Shown: in pieces, positions 1-12,200 of the stretch
How the letters are laid out: each line of letters begins with the position of its first letter
How positions within the stretch are numbered: the stretch's first letter is position 1
Assembly: GCA_022316685.1 (NCBI GenBank)
Contig: JAKJHU010001870.1
Span: forward strand, 62,001 to 126,000
Direction: 5' to 3'
Length of the DNA: 64,000 nt
From: Progne subis subis
Taxonomy: Eukaryota > Chordata > Aves > Passeriformes > Hirundinidae
Translations under genes and position numbers: made by a program
The notes under the pieces: model-generated
The model's database searches: none
Told to the model about the DNA's origin: nothing
What the model saw: the letters and a program-made list of their open reading frames with translations, nothing else

Positions 1-183
1 GGAAAAGAGACACGGAGACCTTTGGAATGCCGGGGGCAGAGACTCCCAGAGCCATCCCGAAAACATCTCCACGGGAATCCACGGAGCCGATCACGGAGCT
101 GGGATTCCTGGGATTGAAGCTCCATCCTCATCCAAGCCCAATTCCAACTCCCATTCCCAGCTGGCTCCAAGGGTTTTCCTCAC

Positions 184-226
184 CTGGTTGGAGGTCAGCG
201 TGAGATCCTTGAGGGGCCACAGGTGC
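184..226 (-). CDS. ALS2CL: ALS2CL coding exon 21 (VPS9 domain; last exon in window)
   Basis: 43 bp encoding HLWPLKDLTLTSNQ after completing the lysine codon from exon 20. It is nearly identical to mammalian HLWPLKDLTLTSRQ. Acceptor TTTCCCAG, donor CAG|gtgagg. The remaining VPS9 exons are left of the window; nothing in 1-183 looks like them. Confidence 0.93.
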
Positions 227-3200
227 CTGGGAAAAGAGGGAAAACTGGGATTTAGGATGGATTCCCACTCGGAATCCCGTTGGGTCTTCCATCTCCACCT
301 CCAAGGCCTCTGAGGATCCGTCGGTTCCCGGCATGGTCCTACTCCAGGTGGGATTGAATCCAGGTGGGATTGAATCCAGGTGGGATTCACCTCAGGAAGC
401 TGGGAGCTCCAATCCCATGGATTCATTCCCTGGAGCTCCAATCCCATGGATTCATTCCCTGGAGCTCCAAGCCATGGATTCACTTCCCTGGAGCTCCAAT
501 CCCATGGATTCACTTCCCTGGAGCTCCAATCCCATGGATTCATTCCCTGGAGCTCCAATCCCATCAATCCACTTCCCAGGAGCTCCAATCCCATGGGTTC
601 ATTCCCTGGGATCTGCAATCCAATGGATTCACTTCCCTGGATCCCCAGTCCCATGGGTTCATTTCCCTGGAGCTCCAATCCCATGGATCCACTTCCCAGG
701 AGCTCCAATCCCATGGGTCCACTTCCCTGGGATCAGCAATCCAACGGATTCACTTCCCTGGAATCTCCAATCCCATGGATTCATTCCCTGGAGCTCCAAT
801 CCCATGGATTCACTTCCCTGGATCCCCAGTCCCATGGATTCACTTCCCTGGAGCTCCAATCCCATGGATTCACTTCCCTGGATCCCCAGTCCCATGGATT
901 CACTTCCCTGGAGCTCAAATCCCATGGATCCACTTTCCTGGGATCTCCCATTGGAATTTATGTTCCTCAGGGATAATCCACAAGAGATTTTGGCATTTTC
1001 CATCCAATTCCTCTCATTTCTTTAGGACAGGATCCAATCGAAGCCCAGGATCTGCAGTTCTCCTGAAATCCCTGAGGAAAATTCCCAAGCTGCTTCTCCT
1101 CACCTCCAGAGGTGGATCCAGGAGCGGGAACGGATGAGGGAAACATCTGCCCCCTCTTTTTCCATCTTTTCAGTCTGGATTCCCACATTTTAACAGGGAA
1201 TGAACATTCCTTTTCCAAGCCATTCCCAAATCCCTGATGACATGGAGCCAAGAATTTGGGAATTTTCCATTCCTTTTCCAAGCCATTTCCAAATCTTGCA
1301 CAATTTGGAGCCAAGAATTTGGGAATTTTCCAAGCCATTCCCAAATCCTGGAAGATTTGGAGCCAAGAATTTGGAAATTTCCCATTCCTTTTCCAAGCCA
1401 TTCCCAAATCCCTGATGTCTTGGAGCCAAGAATTTGGGAATTTTCCAAGCCGTTCCCAAATCCTGCACAATTTGGAGCCCAGAATTTGGAAATTTCCCAT
1501 TCCTTTTCCAAGCCATTCCCAAATCCCTGATGACTTGGAGCCAAGAATGTGGGAATTTTCCATTCTTTTTCCAAATCCTGAATGATGTGAAGCCAAGACT
1601 TTGGGAATTTTCCATTCCTTTTCCAAGCCATTCCCAAATCCTGGAAAATCTGAAGCCAAGAATTTGGGAGTTTTCCATTCTTTTTCCAAATCCTGGACAA
1701 TTTGAAGCCAAGACTTTGGGAATTTTCCATTCCTTTTCCAAGCCATTCCCAAATCCTCACAATTTGGAGCCAAGAATTTGGGAATTTTCCGTTCCTTTTC
1801 CAAATCCTGCACGATTTGAAGCCAAGACTTCAGGAATTTCCCGCACCGGAGAAGCTCCAGTGACAAAAAACCCAACGAATCCAACAACTCAAACCTCGCC
1901 AGGATTTTTTTTTTTTTTTTCCCCCCTTTTGGGATGGGAAATGTCCAAAAAAATTCCCGCTTACTTCTGCACCTCCAGGAATTCCAGGAGCAGGATATCC
2001 GGGAAGAGGCTGAGCTCCGCGATTCCCTGGCAGTAGAGGCTGTCCTCGCGCTGGTGCTGGAGCATGTAGAGCATGGAGAGCTCGGGATAGAAGCAGGGCA
2101 GGATCAGGGGCAGGACCAGGCTGGAGCCCTGCTGGATACTGGGAAAAAGAGGGAAAAAAACTTGGGATTTTCCATGGAATTCCTTGCGGATTGTTCCCAA
2201 AGCCCCCCTGGGCGTTTCCCGAGGTTTTCCTCTCTTCTGAGCTCGGCACCGTTGGGTTGTGGTGGCCACGGGTTGGGTGCGAGAGGATCTGGAGCTCCAG
2301 GAGGTCTCCAGGGAATTCACAGGGAAAATCCTGGAGCTCCAGGAGATCTCTGGAATCACTGGGGAAAAAACCTGGAGCACCAGGAGATCTCCAGGGAATC
2401 CTTGGGAAAAAAACCTGGAGCTCCAGGAGATCTCCAGGGAATCCTTGGGAAAAAAACCTGGAGCTCCAGGAGATCTTTGGAGTCACTGGGAAAAATCTGG
2501 AACTCCAGGAGATTTTGACAAAACTCACTGGGAAAATCCTGGAGCTCCAAGAGATCCCCAGGGAATTCTTGGAGAAAAACCTGGAGCACCAGAAGATCTC
2601 TGGAGTCATCAGGAAAAACCTGGAGCTCCAGGAGATCTTTGGAGTCACCAGGAAAAATCTGGAGCACCAGGAGATCTCCAGGGGATTCACTGGGAAAAAC
2701 CTGGAGCACCAGGAGATCTCCGGAGTCACTGGGAAAAAACCTGGAGCATCAGGAGATTTTGAGAAAACTCACTGAGAAAATCCTGGAGCACCAGGTGATC
2801 TCCAGGGAATTCACTGGGAAAAACCTGGAGCACCAGGAGATCTCCGGAGTCATCAGGAAAAAACCTGGAGCAACAGGAGGTCTCCTAGGAATTCACAGGG
2901 AAAATCCTGGAGCACCAGGAGATCTCCAGGGAATTCTTGGAAAAAACCTGGAGCTCCAGATCTCCAGGGGATTCATCGGGAAAAATCTGGAGCACCAGGA
3001 GATCTACAGGGAATTCACAGGGAAAATCCTGGAGCTCCAGGAGATCTCCGGAGTCACTGGAAAAAACCTGGAGCACCAGGAGGTCTTTGGAGTCACTGGA
3101 AAAAAACCTGGAGCACCAGGAGGTCTTTGGAGTCACTGGAAAAAAACCTGGAGCACCAGGAGATCTTTGGAGTCACCAGGAAAAATCTGGTGCTCCAGGA

Positions 3201-6200
3201 GATCCCCAGGGAATTCTTGGAGAAAAACCTGGAGCACCAGGAGATCTCCAGAGTCACCGGGAAAAAACCTGGAGCACCAGGAGGTCTCCACAATTACTGG
3301 AAAAAAAAAAAAAAAAAAAGACCTGGTGCTCCAGAAAATCTCCAGGGAATTCTAAGAGAAAAACCTGGAGCTCCAGGAGATCTTTGGAGTCACCAGGAAA
3401 AAATCTGGAGCTCCAGAAAATCTCCAGGGAATTCTTGGAGAAAAACCTGGAGCACCAGGAGATTTTGAGAAAACTCACTGGGAAAATCCTGGAGCAGCAG
3501 GAGATCTCCACAATTACTGGGAAAAAAACAACCTGGCACTCCAGGAGATCCCCAGGGAATTCTTGGGAGAAAAACCTGGAGCTCCAGGAGATCCCCAGGG
3601 GATTCATTGGGAAAAACCTGGAGCTCCAGGAGATCTTTGGAGTCACTGGGAAAAATCCTGGAGCACCAGGAGATCTCCAGGAAATTCACTGGTAAAAATC
3701 TGGTGCTCCAGGAGGTCTCCAGGGAATTCACCGGGAAAATCCTGGAGCTCCAGGAGATCTCCAGGGGATTCACTGGGAAAATCCTGGAGCTCCAGGAGAT
3801 TTCTGGAGTCACCAGGAAAAAACCTGGAGCTCCAGGAGTTCTCCAGGGAATTCTTGGAGAAAAACCTGGAGCTCCAGGAGATCTCCAGGGAATTCTTGGA
3901 GGAAAAACCTGGAGCTCCAGGAGATCTTTGGAGCCACCAGGAAAAATTGGCTGCTCCAGGAAAATCTCCAGGGAATTCAGCAGGAAAAACTGGAGCTCCA
4001 GGAGATCTTCAGAGCCACGAGGAAAAATCAGGTGCTCCGGGAAAAACTCCAGGGAATTCAGCGGGAAAAACCTGGGCATTAAGCCTGACTCTAACACAGG
4101 GCACTAAGCCTGGCCCAAGGACACAAACACAAAGCCCGCGCGCTAAGCCCGGCTCAAACACGAGCTCAGCCCTTCGGGAATTCCCGGGAGCCGCCCGCTC
4201 GATCCCGATGGATCAATCCCCGGAAGCCCACCTGAGATCCTCCTCCGGCGGCGGCCGCGGCAGTGCCCTGCAACAGCAAAAAAAAAACCATGGATCAGCT
4301 CTTCCCTGCTTCCCAAAGCATCCCGGAGGAGGAGCCGGCCCGGGATCCAGCGGGAGAGGGCTGAAAATCCCGGGAATTCCGGCGGAGCTGGCGCAGGGTT
4401 CGAGGGGTTTCTCCTCGGCGGAGGATTCCGGGATTTCCGTGGGTTCTGAAGAGGAAAGGTCAGGATTGCGCTCCCGGGATTTGGTTTCCCGGAGAATCCC
4501 GGGATGGTTTAGGAAGGAATTCCTGGGCTGGGATGGAATTCCCAGGGAATTTGTGGTGGATCCTGGATCCCTGGAAGTGCAAGGAGAGGTTGGACGGGGC
4601 TTGGAGCAGCCTGGGGTTGGAAGCGGTGGAAATTTCCAAGCCAAACTCTTCCGTGATTCCCGTTTTCCCTTCAATCGCGGACTTCCAAGCCCATGGATCT
4701 GTGCTCCGATGGGCGTTATCACCTGGAGGAAGCAACTCTTCCAAGAATTCCCAAGAATTCCCAAAGGACTCCCAGAGAATTTCCAAGAACTCCCAGGAAC
4801 TCCTGAAGAATTCCAAAGAACTCCACAGAATTCAAAAAAATTCCCAAAGGACTCCCAAGAACTCCCAAAAATTGCAAAGAATTCCCAAAGAACTCCCAAG
4901 AAGTTCCTAGCATACCCAAGAACTACCAAGAACTCCCAAAGAACTCCAAAGAACTCCAAAAACTTCCTAAAAGCTCCCAAGAATTCCGAAGAACAAACAA
5001 AAAACTCCCAAGAATTCCCAGGAACTCCCAAGAACTGCAAAGATTTCCCAAAAATCCAAAGAACTCCCAAGAATTCCTAAAGAATTCCCAAAAAACTCCC
5101 AAGAACACCCAAGAATTCCAATGAACTCTCAAGAATGGCCAAAGAATTCCCAAGAACTCCAAAGAATTCCAAAGAACTCCCAAAAATTCCCAAAAACTCC
5201 CAAAGAACTCCCAAGAACTTCCCAAAGAATTCCCAAGAACTCCCAAAGATTTCCAAAGAATTCTAAAGAATTCCCAAGAATTCCTAATGAATTCCAAAGA
5301 GGTCCCAAGAATTCCAATAAACTCCAAAACACTTCCAAGAAGTCCCAAACAATTCCCAAGAACTCCGAAGGATTCCCAAAGAACTCCAAGAAATTCCCTA
5401 GAATCCTAAAGAATTCCCAAAAAACTCCCAAAAACTGCAAAGAACTCCCAAGAACTCCCAAAGATTCCCAAAGAACTCCAAGAAATTCCCTAGAATCCTA
5501 AGGAATTCCCAAAAACTCCCAAAAAACTCCCCAAGAACTCCCAAAGAACTCCAAAAAAACTCCAAAAAAACTCCAAAAAAACTCCCTAGAATCCTAAAGA
5601 ATTCCCAAAAAAACTCAAAAAAAACTCCAAAAAAACCTCAAAAAAACTCCAAAAAACCCTCCAAAAAAACTCCAAAAAAACTCCAAAAAAACTCCCTAGA
5701 ATCCTAAAGAATTCCCAAAAAAACTCCAAAAAAACTCCAAAAAAAAATCAAAAAAACTCCAAAAAACCCTCCAAAAACCCTCCAAAAAAACTCCAAAAAA
5801 ACTCCAAAAAAACTCCAAAAAAACTCCAAAAAAACTCCCTAGAATCCTAAAGAATTCCCAAAAAAACTCCAAAAAAACTCCAAAAAAACCTCAAAAAAAC
5901 TCCAAAAAACCCTCCAAAAAACCCTCCAAAAAAACTCCAAAAAAACTCCAAAAAAACTCCAAAAAAACTCCAAAAAAACAACTCCAAAAAAACTCCCTAG
6001 AATCCTAAAGAATTCCCAAAAAAACTCCAAAAAAACTCCAAAAAAACTCCAAAAAAACCTCCAAAAAAACTCCAAAAAAACTCCAAAAAACCTCCAAAAA
6101 AACTCCAAAAAAACTCCAAAAAAACTCCCTAGAATCCTAAAGAATTCCCAAAAAAACTCCAAAAAAACTCCAAAAAAACCTCCAAAAAACCTCCAAAAAA

Positions 6201-9200
6201 ACTCCAATAAAACCTCCAAAAAAACTCCCAAGAATCCTAAAGAATTCCCAAAAACTCCCAAAAAACTCCCAAGAATTGCAAAGAACTCCCAAAAAACTCC
6301 CAAAGAACTCCCAAAAAACTCCCAAAAAACTCCAAAAAAACTCCAAAAAAACTCCAAAAAAACTCCCTAGAATGCTAAAGAATTCCCAAAAAACCTCCAA
6401 AAAAACTCCAAAAAAACTCCAAAAAAACTCCCTAGAATCCTAAAGAATTCCCAAAAACTCCCAAAAAACTCCCAAAAGAAACCCCAAAAAACTCCCAAAG
6501 GACAAAAGAACCCAAACCAGCCACCGCCGCCTCCCCAACGCCACGATCCCAAAGAACCCCTTCCACGCCCCGGCCGGGATTTACCGGTAGAATTCCCAGA
6601 TTTTCCCGGCGTAGAACTTGACCTCGTCCTGCGCCATGGCCAGCAGGTGCCGGTTGGCGCCGACGCCGGAATAGGCGGCCTGGAACGCCGCGCTCAGGGC
6701 CCGCAGCAGCTTCCCCAGGGGGTGCAGGGAGCAGCTCAGCGCCTGGAAAATCCCACATTTTTCCGGGGTTAGCGGATGGGATTTGGGGAAAGCCAAAAGG
6801 GAATCCCGAACTTCTCCTGGGATTTGGGTAAAACCCAAAAGGGATCGCGAATTTCTCCTGGGATTTGGGCAAAACCCAAAAGGGATCGCGAATTTCTCCT
6901 GGGATTTGGGCAAAACCCAAAAGGGATCCCAAATTTCTTCTGGGATTTGGGCAAAACCCAAAAGGGATCGCGAATTTCTCCTGGGATTTGGGCAAAACCC
7001 AAAAGGGATCGCAAATTTCTCCTGGGATTTGGGCAAAACCCAAAAGGGATCGCAAATTTCTCCTGGGATTTGGGCAAAACCCAAAAGGGATCGCGAATTT
7101 CTCCTGGAATTGGCAGCTGGGATTTGGGGAAAGCCAAAATGGAATCCTGAATTTCTCCTGGGATTTGGGTAAAACCCAAAAGGGATCGCGAATTTCTCCT
7201 GGAATTGGCAGCTGGGATTTGGGGAAAGCCAAAAGGGAATCCTGAATTTCTCCTGGGATTTGGGTAAAACCCAAAAGGGATCGCGAATTTCTCCTGGAAT
7301 TGGCAGCTGGGATTTGGGGAAAGCCAAAAGGGAATCCTGAATTTCTCCTGGGATTTGGGCAAAACCCAAAAGGGATCGCGAATTTCTCCTGGAATTGGCA
7401 GCTGGGATTTGGGGAAAGCCAAAAGGGAATCCTGAATTTCTCCTGGGATTTGGGCAAAACCCAAAAGGGATCACAAATTTCTCCTGGAATTGGCAGCTGG
7501 GATTTGGGGAAGCCAAAAAGGGATCCTGAATTTCTCCTGGGATTTGGGCAAAACCCAAAAGGGATCACGAATTTCTCCTGGAATTGGCAGCTGGGATTTG
7601 GGGAAGCCAAAAAGGGATCCCAAATTTCTCCTGGGATTTGGGTAAAACCCAAAAGGGATCCTGAATTTCTCCTGGGATTTGGGTAAAACCCAAAAGGGAT
7701 CGCGAATTTCTCCTGGAATTGGCAGCTGGGATTTGGGGAAAGCCAAAAGGGAATCCTGAATTTCTCCTGGGATTTGGGCAAAACCCAAAAGGGATCGCGA
7801 ATTTCTCCTGGAATTGGCAGCTGGGATTTGGGGAAAGCCAAAAGGGAATCCTGAATTTCTCCTGGGATTTGGGCAAAACCCAAAAGGGATCACAAATTTC
7901 TCCTGGAATTGGCAGCTGGGATTTGGGGAAGCCAAAAAGGGATCCTGAATTTCTCCTGGGATTTGGGCAAAACCCAAAAGGGATCACGAATTTCTCCTGG
8001 AATTGGCAGCTGGGATTTGGGGAAGCCAAAAAGGGATCCCAAATTTCTCCTGGGATTTGGGCAAAACCCAAAAGGGATCACGAATTTCTCCTGGAATTGG
8101 CAGCTGGGATTTGGGAAAACCCAAAATTGATCCCAAATTTCTCCTGGGATTTGCGAAAACCCAAAATTGATCCCACATTTCTCCCAGGGTTAGCAGCTGG
8201 GATATGGGGAAAGCCAAAAAGGAAATCCCGAATTTCTCCTGGGATTTGGGTAAAACCCAAAAGGAATCCCAAATTTCTTCTGGGATTTGGGAAAGCCCAA
8301 AAGGGATCCTGAATTTCTCCTGGAGTTAGTGGCTGAGATTTGGGGAAACCCAAAAGTGAACACAAATTTCTCCTGAAGTTAGCGGCTGGATTTGAGGAAG
8401 TCCCAAAATGATCCCACATTTCTCCTGGAATTGGCAGCTGGGAATTGGGGAAATCCAAAAGGGATCTTGAACTTCTCCTGGGATTTGGGAAAACCCAAAA
8501 GGAATCCTGAATTTCCTCTGGGATGTGTGAAAGCCCAAAAAAACGGTCCTGAATTTCTCTGGAGTTAGTGGCTGAGATTTGGGGAAACCCAAAATTGATC
8601 CCGTATTTCTCCTGGAATTGGCAGCTGGAATTTGGGAAAACCCAAAAGGGATCCTGAATTTTTTCTGGGATTTGGGGAAACACAAAAGGAATCCCAAATT
8701 TCTCCTGGGGTTAGTGGCTGAGATTTGGGGAAACCCAAAATTGATCCCATATTTCTCCTGGAATTGGCGGCTGGGATTTGGGGAAGCCAAAAGGAATCCT
8801 GAATTTCTCCTGGAATTTGGGAAAACCCAAAATTGATCCCACATTTCTCCGGGGGTTAGCGGCTGGGATTTGGGGAAAGCCAAAATGGGAATCCCGAATT
8901 TCTCCTGGGATTTGGGTAAAACCCAAAAGGGATCCCAAATTTCTCCTGGGATTTGGGAAAGCCCAAAAGGAATCTTGAACTTCTCCTGGAATTTGGGAAA
9001 GCCCAAAAGGAATCTTGAACTTCTCCTGGAATTTGGGAAAGCCCAAAAGGAATCCCGAATTTCTCCTGGAACTGGCAGCTGGAATTTGAGGAAGTCCCAA
9101 AATGGTCCCACATTTCTCCTGGAATTGGCGCCTGGGATTTGGGGAAACCCAAAAGGAATCCCGAACTTCTCCTGGAATTTGGGAAAACCCAAAAGGAATT

Positions 9201-12200
9201 GTGAACTTCCCTCAGAATTTGGGAAAGCTCAAAAGGGATCCTGAATTTCTCCTGTTATTTGGGAAAGTCCAAAAGGAATCCAAAACTTCTCCTGGAATTT
9301 GGGAAAGCCCAAAAATGATTCCAAATTTCTCCTGGAACTGGCGGCTGGAATTTGGGAAAACCCAAAAGGGATCGCAAATTTCTCCTGGAGTTTGTGGCTA
9401 AGATTTGGGAAAACTCAAAATTGATCCCAAATTTCTCTCGGAGTTGGCAGCTGGGATTTGGGAAAGCCAAAAAGGGAATCCTGAGTTTCTCCTGGGATTT
9501 GGGAAAACCCAAAAGGGATTGTGAACTTCTCTTAGAATTTGGGAAAGCCACAAAATTATTGGGAATTTCTCCCGGGATTAGCAGCTGGGATTTGGGAAAG
9601 CAAAAAAGGGAATCCTGGATTGCTCCCGGAATTTGGGAAAGCCCAAAAGGAATTCAAAACTTCTCCTGGAATTTGGGAAAACCCAAAAATTATCCCAAAT
9701 TTCTCCTGGAATTCAGGAAAACCCAAAAGGGATCCCAAATTAATCCTGGAATTAGGTGCTGGAATTGGGGAAAACCCAAAAGGAATCCTGAACTTCTCTT
9801 GGAATTTGGGAAAGCCCAAAAAATTATTGCGAATTTCTCCTGGAGTTAGCAGCTGGGATTTGGGAAAACCCAGAAATTATCCTGAAGTTCTCCTGGAATT
9901 TGGGGAAGCCCAAAAGAGATCCCAAACCTCTCCTGGAATTGGCAGCTGGGATTTGGGAAAGCTCAAAAATTATCCCAAATTTCTCCTGGAATTTGGGAAA
10001 GCCCAAAAGAGATCCCGAACTTCTCCTGGAATTGGCAGCCGGAATTTGGGAAAACCCCAAAAGGAATCCCAAATTATTCCATCATTAAATTGTCGATTAC
10101 TATTAAATGTTTTATTATTAAACTCTCAAGTCGTCATTAAATTCTCTATTATAGAAATTCTTTATTATTTATTAATAAATTCTTTATTGTTAAATTCTTT
10201 ATTGCTAAATGCTTTATCACTGTGTTCTCTATTCCACATCGAATTCTCTCTTATTAAACTTTAATTATTCAATTCTTTATTATAAATTATTTATTATTAA
10301 ATGTATTCAACTCCACTTATTAAATTGTTAATTATTAAATTGTCTATTTCCTATTAAATTCTCTGTTATTAATTTAATGTAATAATCCCATATAAAATTC
10401 ATTGTTAAATTCCCTATTGGAAAAATTTCCTATTAATTATTAAATTATTCTTATTACATACTGCTTATACAGAAATTATTATTAAATTCTTATTAAAATT
10501 ATTATTAAATTATCAACTTATTATTAAATTATTATTAAATATATAAATATAATTAAATTAAATTATTATTAAATTTGATTATATAAATCCTTTATTATTT
10601 CTCTTTTTATTAATAAATTCTTTGCTATTAAATTCTCTATTTATAATAAAATTTTCTATTTGTTATATAAACTATTTCTTTCTCAATTTATTAATAAATT
10701 TTTTGGTTTCAAATTCTCTATTAATTTCCCTACAATTAGCCTCTCTATTTATTATTGAATTCTCTATTATTAAATCCTATCATTCAATATCAAATTTATT
10801 ATTATATGCTTTATCATTCAATTCTCTATTTATTAGTACTTATTCATTAATAAAGACCCTTTTTTTTCTTAAATTCTATTTATTATTAAATTCTCTATTA
10901 TTGAATTCTTTATCATCCAATTTTCCATTATTAAATTATTACAACATTCTCCATTATTAAATTCTTATTAAATTCTTTCTTTAAAATGCCATTATTAAAT
11001 TATTATTAAATTATTTATCACTAAATTCTCCGCTATTAAATTATAACGAAATTCTTTATTATAAATTCTCCATTATTAAATTCCTATTAAATTTTAAATT
11101 ATGAATTCTGTCATTAAATCACTAATAAATTCCTTTATGACAAAATCCTCCATTATTAAATTCTTGTTAAATTCCTCATTATAAATCCCCTAATATGAAA
11201 TGATTATTAAATTCTCTATTATTAAATTCTTATAAAATTCTTTATTATACATTCCTAATATGAAATTATTTTAATTTTTCCATTATTAAATAAAATTTTT
11301 CATTCTAAATGCACTATTAATTATTACTTATTACTTATTAACTATTACTTATTACTTAATTATTAATAATTATTAATTATTAATTCTTTTGATCCCTTTA
11401 CCTTCTCCAGGTAACCCCGCGGCTCCTCCGGCCACTCCTCGCTTCTCCAGGAAATCTCCTCCGCGCCTCTGGAAAAACGGGAATGAGGGAGGAGATCCGG
11501 CACGGATCCATCCCGGAGAATTCCCAAGGGGATTCCCAGATTTCCCCAGGATTCATCTCAGCCTCAAAAATTCCAACCCGTGGCCGGAAAATTCCGGCTT
11601 TTTCTGGAGCGAGTGGGAAATTCTTGGAATTCTGTCCTTGGGTGGGAACGAGGGGCTGCAGTGCCTTTGGGAGAACAGGAATTCCTGGGAATTCCTCAGG
11701 AATTCCCGGGATTTCTCATTGGTAGAACAGGAATTTCCAGGATTTCCTCAGGAATTCCTGGTATTTCCTCCTTGGTAGAACAGGAATTTCCAGGATTTCC
11801 TCAGGAATTCCCAGGATTTCCTCCTTGGTAGAATAGGAATTTCCAGGATTCCCTCAGGAATTCCCGGGATTTCCTCAGGAATTTCCAGCATTCCCTCCAT
11901 ACCTCCGGCAGAACAGATATTCCTGGGATCTCCTCAGGGATTCCTGGGATTTCCTCAGGAATTCCCGGGATTTCCTCATTGGTAGAACAGGAATTTCCTC
12001 AGGAATTCCCTCAGGAATTTCCAGGATTTCCTCAAGAATTCCTGGGATTTCCTCATTGGTAGAACAGGAATTTCCAGGATTTCCTCAGGAATTCCTGGGA
12101 TTTTCTCATTGGTAGAACAGGAATTTCCAGGATTTCCACAGGAATTTCCAGGATTTCCTCAGGAATTCCCAGGATTTCCTCCTTGGTAGAATAGGAATTT

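Noticed and set aside
2191..4107. Open frames of several hundred residues with GAPGDLQGILGKN repeats
   Set aside because: Frames of the 42 bp minisatellite in an ALS2CL intron, open in several phases at once.
6432..8312. Open frames with GFAQIPGEIRDPFWVLPKSQ repeats
   Set aside because: Produced by the 41/94 bp array; the true coding part is only 6585-6742.
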